Shown here piece by piece: positions 34,418 to 45,349 of a stretch of 64,000 nt of DNA. Both the position numbers and the translations under genes were made by a program. The notes beneath the pieces were generated by a model. That model was not told the DNA's origin and did no database searches. It saw only the letters and a list, made by a program, of their open reading frames with translations. The stretch comes from Oxytricha trifallax (lineage: Eukaryota; Ciliophora; Spirotrichea; Sporadotrichida; Oxytrichidae), in assembly GCA_000711775.1 (NCBI GenBank), contig ARYC01000434.1:1-64000 (forward strand), written 5' to 3'. How positions within the stretch are numbered: position 1 is the stretch's first letter; each line of letters opens with the position of its first letter.

Positions 34418-34940
34418 AAATACATTCAAAATGGGGAAAATGCAAAATAAAAATACAAAACTAATCTTTTAAATATAAAACAGCCACTAATTAGAAAAAT
34501 GATCAGATAAAATTATATCCCTATTTATTTAACTGACTTATTTATTAAATATCGTTATAAAATATACCTATTAACTTAAACTGCAATTAATAAAACTTGG
34601 AGTCATTAAATACAATTATTTTTGATCATTTCTCCAATTCAATTCTTATCTGGCACAGTGTTCAAAGTTGTTGAAGTAGCCATCACTAAAGATATCTTCA
34701 CCTTATCCGTTTATCTACTATAGTGTTTAGAATGAGATGGGCTTCTAGGTATCTTCTTCAACAATGCTTTTAAATGGCGCTTAGAAATTTAAGATTTTAA
34801 ACTCAGAATAAATAAGCCCACCTTTTAATGATTAGAAGTCTATCAGTTAGCTGTTCTAAATTATAACACTTGAAGCATCAGCAATGTGGAAGATTCCCCC
34901 GATCAAGAATGTGGTTGTGTTTTTCAATGTTAAGATCTGA
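34418..34940. repeat. Left arm of the 14.6-kb inverted-repeat block
   Basis: Inverted copy of 48563-49037, starting AAATACATTCAAAATGGGG. It includes about 55 bases (34705-34755) absent from the right arm. Read on the minus strand it contains the last part of the giant surface-protein gene. The outer tip resembles the ends of the TTGTAG foldback family. Confidence 0.85.
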
Positions 34941-36162
34941 AATCATCAGGCTGCTGGAAATATATAGAAGGCTCTATTAATGATTTTTATGATGACAGCC
35001 ATCAGGCTTACTAGTAATTTATGGTAAATTAGTAAGTCTAATCTAAGCGAAAGAATTCCAAAGATGGTGGTTAGCTTCAATTATTGACTACAGTGTATCT
35101 GGCAGTTCCTAAAATATCTACCGTTGCATTTTCTATTTACATGAAGAAAAAAAGGTTCTGGATACCAATGCGACCAATCAATGATTTGTTGTATTTCCAA
35201 AAAAGAGACTTAAGCTGGTTTAATGTAGTGAATCTTTTCGGCATCGGGAAAATAGAGAGAGATATTTACAATTTAAAAAGACTAGTTGATAAAAGCCCTT
35301 ATTACTTTGGGCAGCAAGAAATCATTAATAATAATTATAATTGGATAGGTAATCCTGATAGTTCTTTCAGAATATGCACCTATAAATCATAAGGTTAATC
35401 ATGCAGTGCATAAAGAAAGTTCAAAACGTATTTAAAAATATTTTTAGAGCTTAGGAAACTGAAACATTGAGAGCTTTCACTATATAAAGCAGTGGAAATA
35501 ACAGAGAAATAAACATACAATCCTCAGATCCTTTTATAGTTGAGTTTTGGGCATATTCATCATACTCAAGTGCAATTTAAAACAGAAATACTTCATCCAC
35601 TGGCTAATATTGCCTGTTTGCTGAGTTTTTAACTTGTGATGGATTAGAATACCTATCACACAATAGTTAATTTGATATTTCACAATACTCTCTACTTAAC
35701 GATTCTATATGCATACAATTTCGTCGACTATTCTTGCTATTTAGAGGTATACAATGTAAATAACATACTGCCTACCAATAATTAAACAGATTTAGTTACT
35801 AAATAAATTAATGTTAGAAATAGATGGAGTTACTTCTATTTTTACTATAACAACTTAGAAAATTATATATATTTCAACAGACCTCTTTATGGTACTTTTA
35901 CTTAAGATCCTGCTAAGCCTGGTAGATAGATTTAAATTGGAACTGAGGGGTTTATCGGGTATTTAAAAGAGATAAAACTCTTTACTGACTTTGACAGTAA
36001 TTTTTATTTATCAAATCACAGATAGTGAAACTAGTCGAGTACATAAAGGGGTAACTCCACTCGGAAAGAGGAAACTGGATCGCCAAAAGTCAAAGTATGA
36101 ATATCTGATTATATAAAAACTGGCTGGCTTAAGCCCCGGTATTAATTCCGTACAGCATTAAA
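34941..36162 (+). pseudogene. Giant LamG/cysteine-rich protein remnant, segment 1
   Basis: Open stretches in the TAR=Gln code, in changing frames. DPFIVEFWAYSSYSSA (about 35536-35580) and YLKEIKLFTDFDSN (about 35960-36002) have the look of concanavalin A-like/LamG domains, beta-sandwich folds common in ciliate surface proteins. No signal peptide or start could be fixed. The segment ends with a short motif (SINFHTALN-like, about 36130-36162) repeated at 42340-42380. Confidence 0.5.
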
Positions 36163-36164
36163 TA

Positions 36165-36574
36165 TTGTAGGAATACATTCGATTTGGGAAAATTAATTTA
36201 AATTAATTATTTATTAATTACCTTCAGTTATGTTTTTGGGAAATGTCTCCAAACCATGATAATATTATACTCTCTGGATAGCGCATTAAAAATGAGAAGG
36301 TGGTTGGTATTGCTATAATGAATTTATCTCATCGCCCAAGCGAGAAAAACCTATTATACTATTTTTGGGAGTTAGCTTAAAACCAAAATATCTCGCTTCC
36401 TGGGATGATTCAGGAATGTTGCCAGCAATAAAGTCAAGCTAAAATTGCGGGATCTACCGTGGAATCCATTTATTTTTCAATTTTGAGTCACTTTGAATTA
36501 GATAACTGCCATAATTTTAATATTTAATTAATTTAATTTAAATTCATTTTCCCAAATTGAATGTATTCCTACAA
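36165..36574. mobile_element. TTGTAG foldback element, 410 bp, TA target duplication
   Basis: Ends TTGTAGGAATACATTC/GAATGTATTCCTACAA, flanked by TA (36163-36164 and 36575-36576). The paralogous sequence at 42371-42390 (GCATTAAATAATAAT) lacks the insert, showing the empty site. Diverged from but related to 39665-40081. Confidence 0.85.
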
Positions 36575-36576
36575 TA

Positions 36577-39500
36577 ATAATATTAATAAATCACAGATAG
36601 ATGATGCATAAAAACTATAGATAACTTATTTTAACACTTACTTACTAAACTTTTTAAGTCAATACTATAGAATGAGTGGGTCAACCTCTAACACTTATAA
36701 CTTCAAAAATCTAGCAAATTATTGGAGTAGTATTGTTTAATTCAATAGCTTTTAGTGTCTTAACACAGCTACAGGTGGAACTTTTTCTACTTACTACGCT
36801 AGTTTGAATATGCTTTTAGCATAAAGCGCTATAAGTCAATTTTATTTTGTAGAAATGGAAATCATTTGATGGAATATCCTGTAGAAGTAATTTAGATGAG
36901 CACATGACTCTCACTCAAGTTGATTCTTTAACTTCTACAGTGAATCTGGGTCAGCATTACGATTTAGACGATCGTGTCTTCTGGTCGGTTGTGATTTGGT
37001 TTTCTCATAAACAAAACCAGACAACTGAAGATGTAGTCAGAATAAATACTTCCTTTTTTATTTCTACAAGTAGTAGATAGGATAAAACTTCCAGCTCAAG
37101 TGAAACTGTTTTGCAAAGTAGCACTAGTAAAACTCTTTACAACAGCAAAGTCATTGGCGCTTAATGGTAAAATTATCATTACATCCTTTATTTAACTTTA
37201 GGTACTACATACATATTGGGGTAGTTAATGGGAAAGAAGTTGGAAATGTATTAAGTGCTTCAAAAGATACGTAATTGCTTCAGGTTTTAAGTGGGGCATT
37301 AGGAGCGTGCTCCTCTTTCCCACCGGTTCTTTTTTTAATGGCACAATGGACAAGCAAGAGCCTTTTTTATAGTAATAATTTTCAACAAATAGATCGAAAT
37401 ATTTATATGAAAGATTTCGCAGTGTTATATAATAGTCCAACTCTAAATTAGCTTCAGTTATTTGAATTGTAAGAAATTTCAATAGCCTAATTATTATAAT
37501 AGTAACCAAATTAAGTAGTAAACAAATGTGATATTGTACAACAAGATAAACATGGACTATATAATTTAAATAAATAAAACAGTAGATAACTACTATGAGC
37601 AGTATTTCTCACCATCCCGAGGAAAAACTTCCTCTGGGATTTTGATCCTTATTCTCCAGGACTTTGCAATGGAATTCTATAATGTTTATTTGAAATTGAT
37701 AATATGCTTGATTGTGCGGCTATGATTAATTTTCAATAGAATACAGCCTCAAATTAATTCATGAAAATCAATTATGATACTTATTTGATACGAGATCCTA
37801 ATATTTACTTACAAGCTAATTTAGCTTTAACTATTACATTCTGGGCTAAGAAATAGTTAGTTAAGACTAACCAGACAAACGCAACAATATTTTTGTTCGA
37901 TACCGGGTAAGATTTCATAAGAATGAGTGGAGTGACATATGAATATGAAGGGATTTGAAGCAGTTGATAAATTTGCGATGTAAATGCAAAATATTTTCTA
38001 AGGAAGAGAGTTGATGGTACAACACATTTGTAATTTACACTTAATGACGAATAAAGAGATACGAACAGGTGCAAAAATGAGTAGTGCTTCTACTTCTTTA
38101 CAAAAGGGTCGAGTGGAGGGACTAATATGTTTTATGCAGGAAAAATACGAAATTATACGATCCTGCGACATTTGACTACACGTATTTTTAACTGGATGAT
38201 TTATTCCAAATTGAAAGCCTAGATTGCACTAATGATGGATCAACTTACAGTGCTGCATAGTTACCATAGAATCTGGGTTTAAGAGATTTAAGATTTTAGC
38301 TCATTTTATGGTAGCAAATTTATTATTATAAGTAAATATACACAAGATGGTATTTGCAGTATGTACCATCATGTTTTTTCACTTTGCTCTTGACTTTAAA
38401 TCCCCTTCAATTACGAGAATTTATGGCACTTTATTCGTAAATTTTTTGACTAATATGAGACATTATTATCTGTATTCACTAGCAAAATTAATGTATGACA
38501 CAACTTCAATATTACACGTAATAGATAATTGTAAGTGTCAATCTGAATATTAAAGTTATTATTTTGGCTGCATTGGATTATGCAACTTCATTCCACATTA
38601 TAGCAGTATAACTATGCCAATTACTATTAACAGTGTAGTAAACGAGTGGGCATTAGCTTTTTGGGTATACACAAGAGATACTTATGGAAATTGTAAATTT
38701 TCGTAGCTCTTTTATAATTATATTTAGATTACGTTTATGTTCAAGGTTTAACTTTCTTCAAATGCTCTCCAATTGTTGAAATGTGCTAAAGCAGTAGGAT
38801 AATATTGATTAAGAGAGGATCAAATACTTATTAAACCCAGGCTGATTATGCAACTCATGGAATCATTTAACTCAAATCTATACATCTTCTTTATAAAGTT
38901 TTTATTGGAAAGATTTTTTTCTGTGACAGCCCCACAAATTTGTTGCCAATTTCAGCTACTACCTCAACCATCACATCTCTCTAGTACACTTATATTGACA
39001 ACTTTCAATTGGGGCAGAGATAAATGGGAGAAGATATGATTTAGCACTATATGTATAAGAAAGTTGACCCAGCTAAATAGAAACCACTTCTAGTTTATTA
39101 CTACCTTCTTCATCAACATCTTAACTTGAGTATGATGGATACATGTGGTCGCCATATCATTTATATGGAACACTAGACTATACTCTCTCAAATCTCAACA
39201 CTGATTTAACATCTGAAAGTTAAATTAAATGCTAACAAACTTAGTAATATGACATGGGACTTCTAGAAAGCAAAACTTCACTGTGTCCTTTTATGTCTAA
39301 GAATAAAGGGTTAACTAATGTAAATCTTGAAATCAGTTATTACGCTAATGCAGCTATTTAAAGTTACAGCATTGAATTCTGGATGCTCATGCATGATAAT
39401 TGCAATGCTGGTAGTAAAATATAATTTCCATATACTTAACTAATAACTTTCTCAAAATCAATAACAAATTAATTTTAATTATATGTTGGAGAAACATTAG

Positions 39501-39662
39501 TTTTCTATTCTCTAGGACAGATATTTTTACTTATAGTGAGCAATGGCATCAATACAATTTTTAAATTGATACAGTGACATCAGCTTCTTCATATTTTAAG
39601 TGCTTAGTTGACAATACAGTAATGAATCTTACAGCAGGTGTAAATCTTAACAAGTAGAGTAT
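36577..39662 (+). pseudogene. Giant LamG/cysteine-rich protein remnant, segment 2
   Basis: Further LamG-like strands: LALTITFWAKKQ (about 37819-37855), WALAFWVYTRDTYGNC (about 38649-38697) and YSIEFWMLMHDNCNAG (about 39366-39412). Spacing of roughly 0.7-0.9 kb suggests one domain per repeat. Frames change often, with AT-rich gaps between coding-like blocks that could be internal eliminated sequences, introns or decay. Same strand as segments 1, 3 and 4. Confidence 0.5.
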
Positions 39663-39664
39663 TA

Positions 39665-40081
39665 TTGTAGAAATACATTTGAATTTGGAAAAATAATTAT
39701 AATTATATTTAAAATATATTAAATTCGTGGCAGTTAAAGTTGACCAATTTAAACGATCTTGGGCTCATTCGATAGAGAATTCAAAATTAGCTGGACTTTA
39801 CTTATTGGCGGTACTATTTTATCGCATCCCCAGAGCGAGATAACTTCACTTTAATTAAACTCATCTAAATTCAATTAAATTATACCCTCACATTAAAGTG
39901 AAGTTATCTCGCTCCAGGGATGCGATAAAATAGTACCGCCAATAGTAAAGTCCAGCTAATTTTAAATTCTCTATCGAATGAGCCCAAGATCGTTTAAATT
40001 GGTCAACTTTAACTGCCACGAATTTAATATATTTTAAATATAATTATAATTATTTTTCCAAATTCAAATGTATTTCTACAA
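39665..40081. mobile_element. TTGTAG foldback element, 417 bp, nearly perfect arms
   Basis: Arms 39665-39855 and 39892-40081 (about 190 bp each) are almost identical inverted copies. Ends TTGTAGAAATACATTTG and its complement, flanked by TA (39663-39664 and 40082-40083). Non-coding. High arm identity suggests recent origin or correction. Confidence 0.9.
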
Positions 40082-40083
40082 TA

Positions 40084-42566
40084 TTGGTATATGGTAAACA
40101 AACATTACAACTATATGTCCAGATTAATCTTGCGGTATTTTTTTTTTAATTAAAAGTTTGGAAACCTATGATTAAATATATCATTTTTGCTTAAATACTG
40201 GAGGGTGTCTATTATGTCTCAAATTCACTAAACATATTGGGATTCTGGAAATTAGATGAGGGTTACAGCACACTTACTTGGGATGAATTATATAAAGTTA
40301 GATCTAGAAATGAAATATTTAGAAAAGTCAATCAGCAAGTATTCATGTTTGGACAGATATACATTTATTTAATCTTAATGTTGGTAAATAAACAAAATGC
40401 TATACTAACTATTATTATGATACTCTAAAAGAATAATGATTTCTAAAAGATCCTTTAATTATGACCTTAGAATTTCAATAATAAAAATCGAATAATCCAG
40501 TATTAGATTTTTCAACCTTCACTTTCACGAAGGATTGGACTTTAGAATTTTTCTTTAGGTGGGAATATTACTATATGATCATAAGCCCAATTAAGAAATT
40601 GAGGTTCTATCAGTTGATCCTATTTGTAAAACTCTGGGGACAAAACTTAAACGCTTTTATATAAAGAAAGGCTCTTCAACAAATTCAATACTCTATATTG
40701 TATAATAATTTTAAGACTCTGTTCGTACAACAACTTTAAATAGCGCTAGCATTTGTAGTTAAACACCAAACACTTGATATATTTATAGTACTGCAAATTC
40801 TTAGCTAAGCAGTAAAATTACATTGTACAGAGAAAAAACTTGCTCTATATCGGATAACAATGCCATGGAGAAATTTGCATTTTGTCCTATTTTAATTGGC
40901 AAGGGTTCAAGTACTAAAAACAATGTCAGATTTTTCTTTAAAGAAATCAGAATATCGAATACTGCTCTTTCCTTTCGAATAGTGTCTAGCTTACTAAATA
41001 ATGTGGTAAGTCTTTTAACATATTTAAAAAAAACATGCATAGATCCCATCCTTGGTAGAAACCTAGCTTGGCGGCATACATAAAATTAGACGACAAGAGA
41101 GTCTTAATTACGTTTTAGAAATAGAGATGTCTCAAACTTCTACAAACTTCTATGTCACTTACAACGGAGAATATAGAAATAATTGTACAAATAGTAATGT
41201 AATTTTATAGTATTTGTTATCGTAATTATTTAAGTTTATTGTAGCTGTTATAAATATCCAGCTTTATGTTTTATTTATGCTAAATCCTTTAATGTTTTAG
41301 TTTGTGCTGGATAATATATGAGTCTGCAAAAGTATGCATTTTTTAAATGACTTGATTTCAATTATGACAAACATGTACAATGACAATGAATTTTCATTTA
41401 TCATAAGTTTCCATTTTGATAGCGACTTGACTACACAACATGGTTAATTTTAACTCTAATCATATCAATATAAAACTTTCTATTAAGTGTCATATATCGA
41501 TGGAAAAGGTTTCCTATTTTAATTCGATCTTAACTCAGGAAGCAATGGGTTTGGTTATGTTCATAACAAGGCTGAATATCATTATACATAAGATTTTTAG
41601 CCTCAAGAGTAAAAATTTGAATTTTATGTGGGAATAGCATTTGAGACTACACTAACTGATATTCTAATGAGTGAGTATAAGTTGTCTCGAAAAATGAGGA
41701 TTGGTTTTAATTCAGGATAAGATCAAGACTTGAACAAAAGTGTCTAACTATGTATTATCCTGCAGAACCTTTCACAAATATAAAAAACAAATTCCAAAAT
41801 CAAATTAGTTGGTAATAGTATAGAATTAAATTACAACATTTTATGGGAAATCGTATATACTCGATCATACTGTGCCATTCGACTTTCAAATACTTTATCA
41901 TTCATATTACGAAATCAGGGATCGATTTAGAGAAATGGTGACTGATGGGAAAACTGGGTGGACAGCCACCAATATAAGTTGTTCAACAGCTTCTATATCT
42001 GCATTTTAATATGGGAATTGCCCTGCTGGAATAAATTAAGCAACTTCATATCAGGGTCTTGGGTGTTTACGTAAGCTTTTTTCAATTTTGCTTTAAAACT
42101 TTTATTTATAGACAAGGGAGTATTAAATATGAAAGTAAATTTCATTCTGTCTACTTCTACATTTTCGAACATAAAATTCAGAAATTAATTTACTCTGGCA
42201 TTCTGGATATAATTTTTGAGTTTTTCTTAGACTTACAGACAGTAATTCGATTTGAGTTATCAACTTCTAATGGCCCTTGGATGATTGAGTTGGATGCCCC
42301 AAAAATGAAAGCTTGAACTTTCTTGTCTAACTATCTGGCTCGCTTAACCCCCAGTATTAATTTCCATACAGCATTAAATAATAATAATAATCAACTTCTA
42401 AGTCTCTGCATGTAAAGACCACTAAAGCTACAGGATCATACTCTCAGACTACATGAAACTTAAACATATTTTCGACAATGAAGCAATTGTATGGTCTCTC
42501 TGCTATACATGTTATAAATGGGAATTGGAAGATTTACCTGACATAATCATCTCCAACTAAATTATT
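40084..42566 (+). pseudogene. Giant LamG/cysteine-rich protein remnant, segment 3
   Basis: Contains a LamG-like strand (KDWTLEFFFRWEY, about 40530-40570) and further beta-rich stretches (about 41620-41720 and 42050-42310). It ends in the motif copied from 36120-36160, followed by target sequence of the 42567 element. Confidence 0.45.
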
Positions 42567-43982
42567 GGGTCTTGATACCAGGACGTCCCAAGATTATCAG
42601 GACCACCAGACGTCCCAGGTGACATCAGGACGTCCCAGGTGACATCAGGACGTCCCAGGATCATCAGGACGTCCCAGGAGTATCATGACGTCCCAGAATT
42701 ACCAGGACGTCCCAGAATTACCAGGACGTCCCAAATTATATATAGGTGTAAAATAATAAAAATTACTATTTCTTTTAAATATAATTTCTTATTAATAATA
42801 AATAATAATCAATGAAAGCTTACTTGAATAAAAAAGCTGATTATTATAAATCTATTCATTTCAATACTGTTTAACATATTGCTGAAATACATTTTATTTT
42901 ATAAAAATATATTTTATTTATATCAAATATAAGTTACAAAGTTATTCAAAAAAGTTATTATCAATAACTACAGAATTGTATTAAGCTTAATTTTTATATA
43001 TTGTTTAGAAATTCTTTATTAATATTGAATTTATTTTTTAGATAATAAGGATACAGAAATGCAAACATTAGATATATTTATATTTATATGTTTATTTTAA
43101 ATAAATAAAAATTAATTATTTTCTTAATTTTAAGCATCGTTCATCTGGACATGATCTTGTAAAAGATAGCTATCTTGAGCTTTAATTAGGTCTTAATAAT
43201 TATTCTAACATCCCAGAAAGCTTTATTACAGATGAGCCACATGATTTAATCTGAAAACTTTATAATATCATCAACAGTTTTACTGATGTTTCTAATATTA
43301 GGAAAAAAATAAATAGGATCTCTCGCAATACTTTCAAAGAGTATGTATTAGGACTAGAATTTCTTAAACCATTTTTTAAAGTTTATCTGTTCGACATTGG
43401 TTGTTATCATAATCGTAAAAGCATTTCTATATACTTCTCTGGTAAAGTATACTTGATTTATAGTAATGATTAGAATTTCTAACTTTAAATATTAATTGAA
43501 AGCATGTCACATCCTTCTAATTAAAAAATTAATTCTCATGTATCATGTGCTATGTGATCTTTAATGATTTTTTATTAATATAGTCCCATATGTATTTATG
43601 TTAATTATTGTTAACGATTCAAAATTATTTTTTTCACTTATTCATTCATATTACCTTTAAATAATATTTTAAGAGGTGTTGTCTCCGATTCTTCAAAAGG
43701 TACTAACGCCTCATTGGCCGCTGCTGTTAATTATTTTAATTTGGTATATAAGGATGAGCTCTGGCATTCCTTACACTACTAAGAGCAACACCCCTTGACC
43801 CAGCCTGATAAGATTCTTATAGAGTCTTTTTTTAGATACTTTGTGTTATGGTTTTAATTTTTTTTTACACTAATATATAATTTGGGACGTCCTGATACTC
43901 CTGGGACGTCCTGATGATCCTGGGACGTCTTAGTAATCTTGGGACGTCCTAATTTTCCTGGGACGTCTCGGTATCAACACCC
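42567..43982. mobile_element. 1.4-kb DNA transposon with GGGACGTCCC arrays and 8-bp target duplication
   Basis: The 8-bp direct repeat AAATTATT flanks it (42559-42566 and 43983-43990). Ends GGGT(C/G)TTGATACC are inverted. Next to them lie tandem repeats of about 20-21 bp around the palindrome GGGACGTCCC: eight copies on the left (about 42577-42735) and five on the right (about 43882-43970). The interior carries a plus-strand coding-like region. 8-bp duplications occur in hAT, P, Merlin and some MULE elements. Confidence 0.9.
43125..43855 (+). pseudogene. Possible transposase inside the 42567-43982 element
   Basis: In the TAR=Gln code one frame is open for about 240 codons apart from two TGAs (about 43251 and 43557). 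Near the end VSDSSKGTNASLAAAVNYF, then DELWHSLHY and ILIESFFRYF, gives an Asp, a Lys-Gly, and a later Glu in a hydrophobic setting. This resembles the second half of a DDE transposase (MULE- or Merlin-like), but I cannot assign a family. It could be a degraded transposase of this very element. Confidence 0.4.
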
Positions 43983-43990
43983 AAATTATT

Positions 43991-44580
43991 AAATTAGAAA
44001 GTTAATTGCTAGGTGGTACCAACCACTTAGGACTTTCTAATAGAGCTTTCTACTACACTAAGGCCTATCGAGGGCAGGTAGGGGGTTGCTGGGCGCAATG
44101 CATGAGGGACCAGTCGGCGGGGTTCAATCTGTCAGCATTCACTCTTCGAGTGAGCTGGGATCCTAAGATTTCCCTGCATTAGATGAGTTACCTGGCTTGA
44201 GTTCAGATTCCTTGGTAATAGGGAGCAGGATGAAGGTAGGCTCTGCCTTCAAAAGTGAGAAGACGAAAACCATTGAAGCCAACGATAAGGATTTTTCTCC
44301 CACACCGGGTTAGGGTACTGAAGCTACCACAGCAAAAGGACAGGGATTACGTTTCCTAGCAGCGGTGGGACCGGTAAGCGTTTTTCTCCAACTTCTGTAT
44401 CTTGGTTGAATCCTGCAAGCTCTATCCGGGTTATAACCAGACATCTTTATTTTTGGAGGAGACTAGGTGATAGTGAGATTGGTTTTTTTATAGTTTTCTA
44501 CTTCATGACTGCCACTTCACGGAATTTGCCTCGTCAACTCACTCAGATACGTCTACGTCACGACTAAGATTGATGGTTTG
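43991..44580. ncRNA. GC-richer island, candidate structured RNA or captured sequence
   Basis: About 44030-44480 is close to 50% GC in a window near 27%. Visible hairpins include CACTC-TTC-GAGTG (about 44147-44159) and AGGC-TCT-GCCT (about 44239-44250). GGGGTTCAATCTG (about 44119) resembles a pol III B box, and a T-run follows at 44484-44490. The minus strand also has a frame of about 100 codons closed by TGA, but its composition is unlike coding sequence elsewhere in the window. I could not match it to rRNA, SRP RNA, RNase P RNA or a known snRNA. Confidence 0.3.
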
Positions 44581-44584
44581 ATTT

Positions 44585-44911
44585 TAGCATTAAACAGTGA
44601 TATGTTAAAATTTATTTTATTTTAAATCATTCATCATCATCATCATCATCTCCAACTACCTCGCTAGCCTCTCTTACTGCTACTATTTTATTAACTCCTA
44701 TCACTGATGTATTATAAAATTAATTATGAAGTCATGGTGACTAAATTACAATTTGGAGACATTTACAATAGTTGCATCTGATTAAAGAATTGATTGATGC
44801 TCAAGGAGACATAAGGAAGTTTTTATCTAAAAATCTCTATTTTTTTTATAATTAAAATTAATTTAGAATATATTTAAGTTTTTAATTTAATCTAAACTTC
44901 ATATTATTGTG
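44585..44911. other. Spacer with CAT microsatellite
   Basis: A (CAT)n run lies at about 44631-44650; the rest is AT-rich. Confidence 0.4.
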
Positions 44912-45308
44912 ATCTTCGAGAGTCATCGTTTAAAACAGTGTCTCTCGAGGATTCAAAATTTTATCATTTTTTATCAACATTTTTTTCAATATTTTTCATT
45001 ATTTTCAAATAAATTTCTCAATATCTAAAAGGAAATAAGATGATTCCTGTAGAATTAGAACATTTTTCTATCTTTAGTTAAAATATCATTTTTTACCACT
45101 AAGTTAAATTAAGGAATTCTAATAAGGCACCCTAAAAATCCTAATAGATTTAAGACTATATCCTTAAGGATGTAATTAAGTTAAATAAGAAAAAAAATAT
45201 TTGATTAGAGAAGTTAATATATGATTATTTTTAACAATGACTTATTTATACTTTAAAAAATTAAAAAATCCTCGAGAGACACTGTTTTAAACAATGACTC
45301 TCGAAGAT
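44912..45308. mobile_element. Foldback (MITE-like) element, 397 bp
   Basis: 42-bp terminal inverted repeats (44912-44953 and 45267-45308) with one mismatch, beginning ATCTTCGAGAGTCAT. Each end is itself partly palindromic (CGAGAG...CTCTCG). No obvious target duplication; no coding content. Confidence 0.75.
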
Positions 45309-45349
45309 AAAAAACTTAAATCAACATAAAATCTAGCTTTATAGATATC

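Noticed and set aside
42577..42735. Regularly spaced 20-21-bp repeats resembling a CRISPR array
   Set aside because: The host is a eukaryote, spacers are near-identical, units are palindromic and mirrored at the other end of a transposon with an 8-bp target duplication.
44030..44480. Fragment of large-subunit rRNA
   Set aside because: Short resemblances (an AGTGA-AAGA and an ACCACAGC stretch) are present but spacing between them does not fit rRNA, and no longer match could be made.
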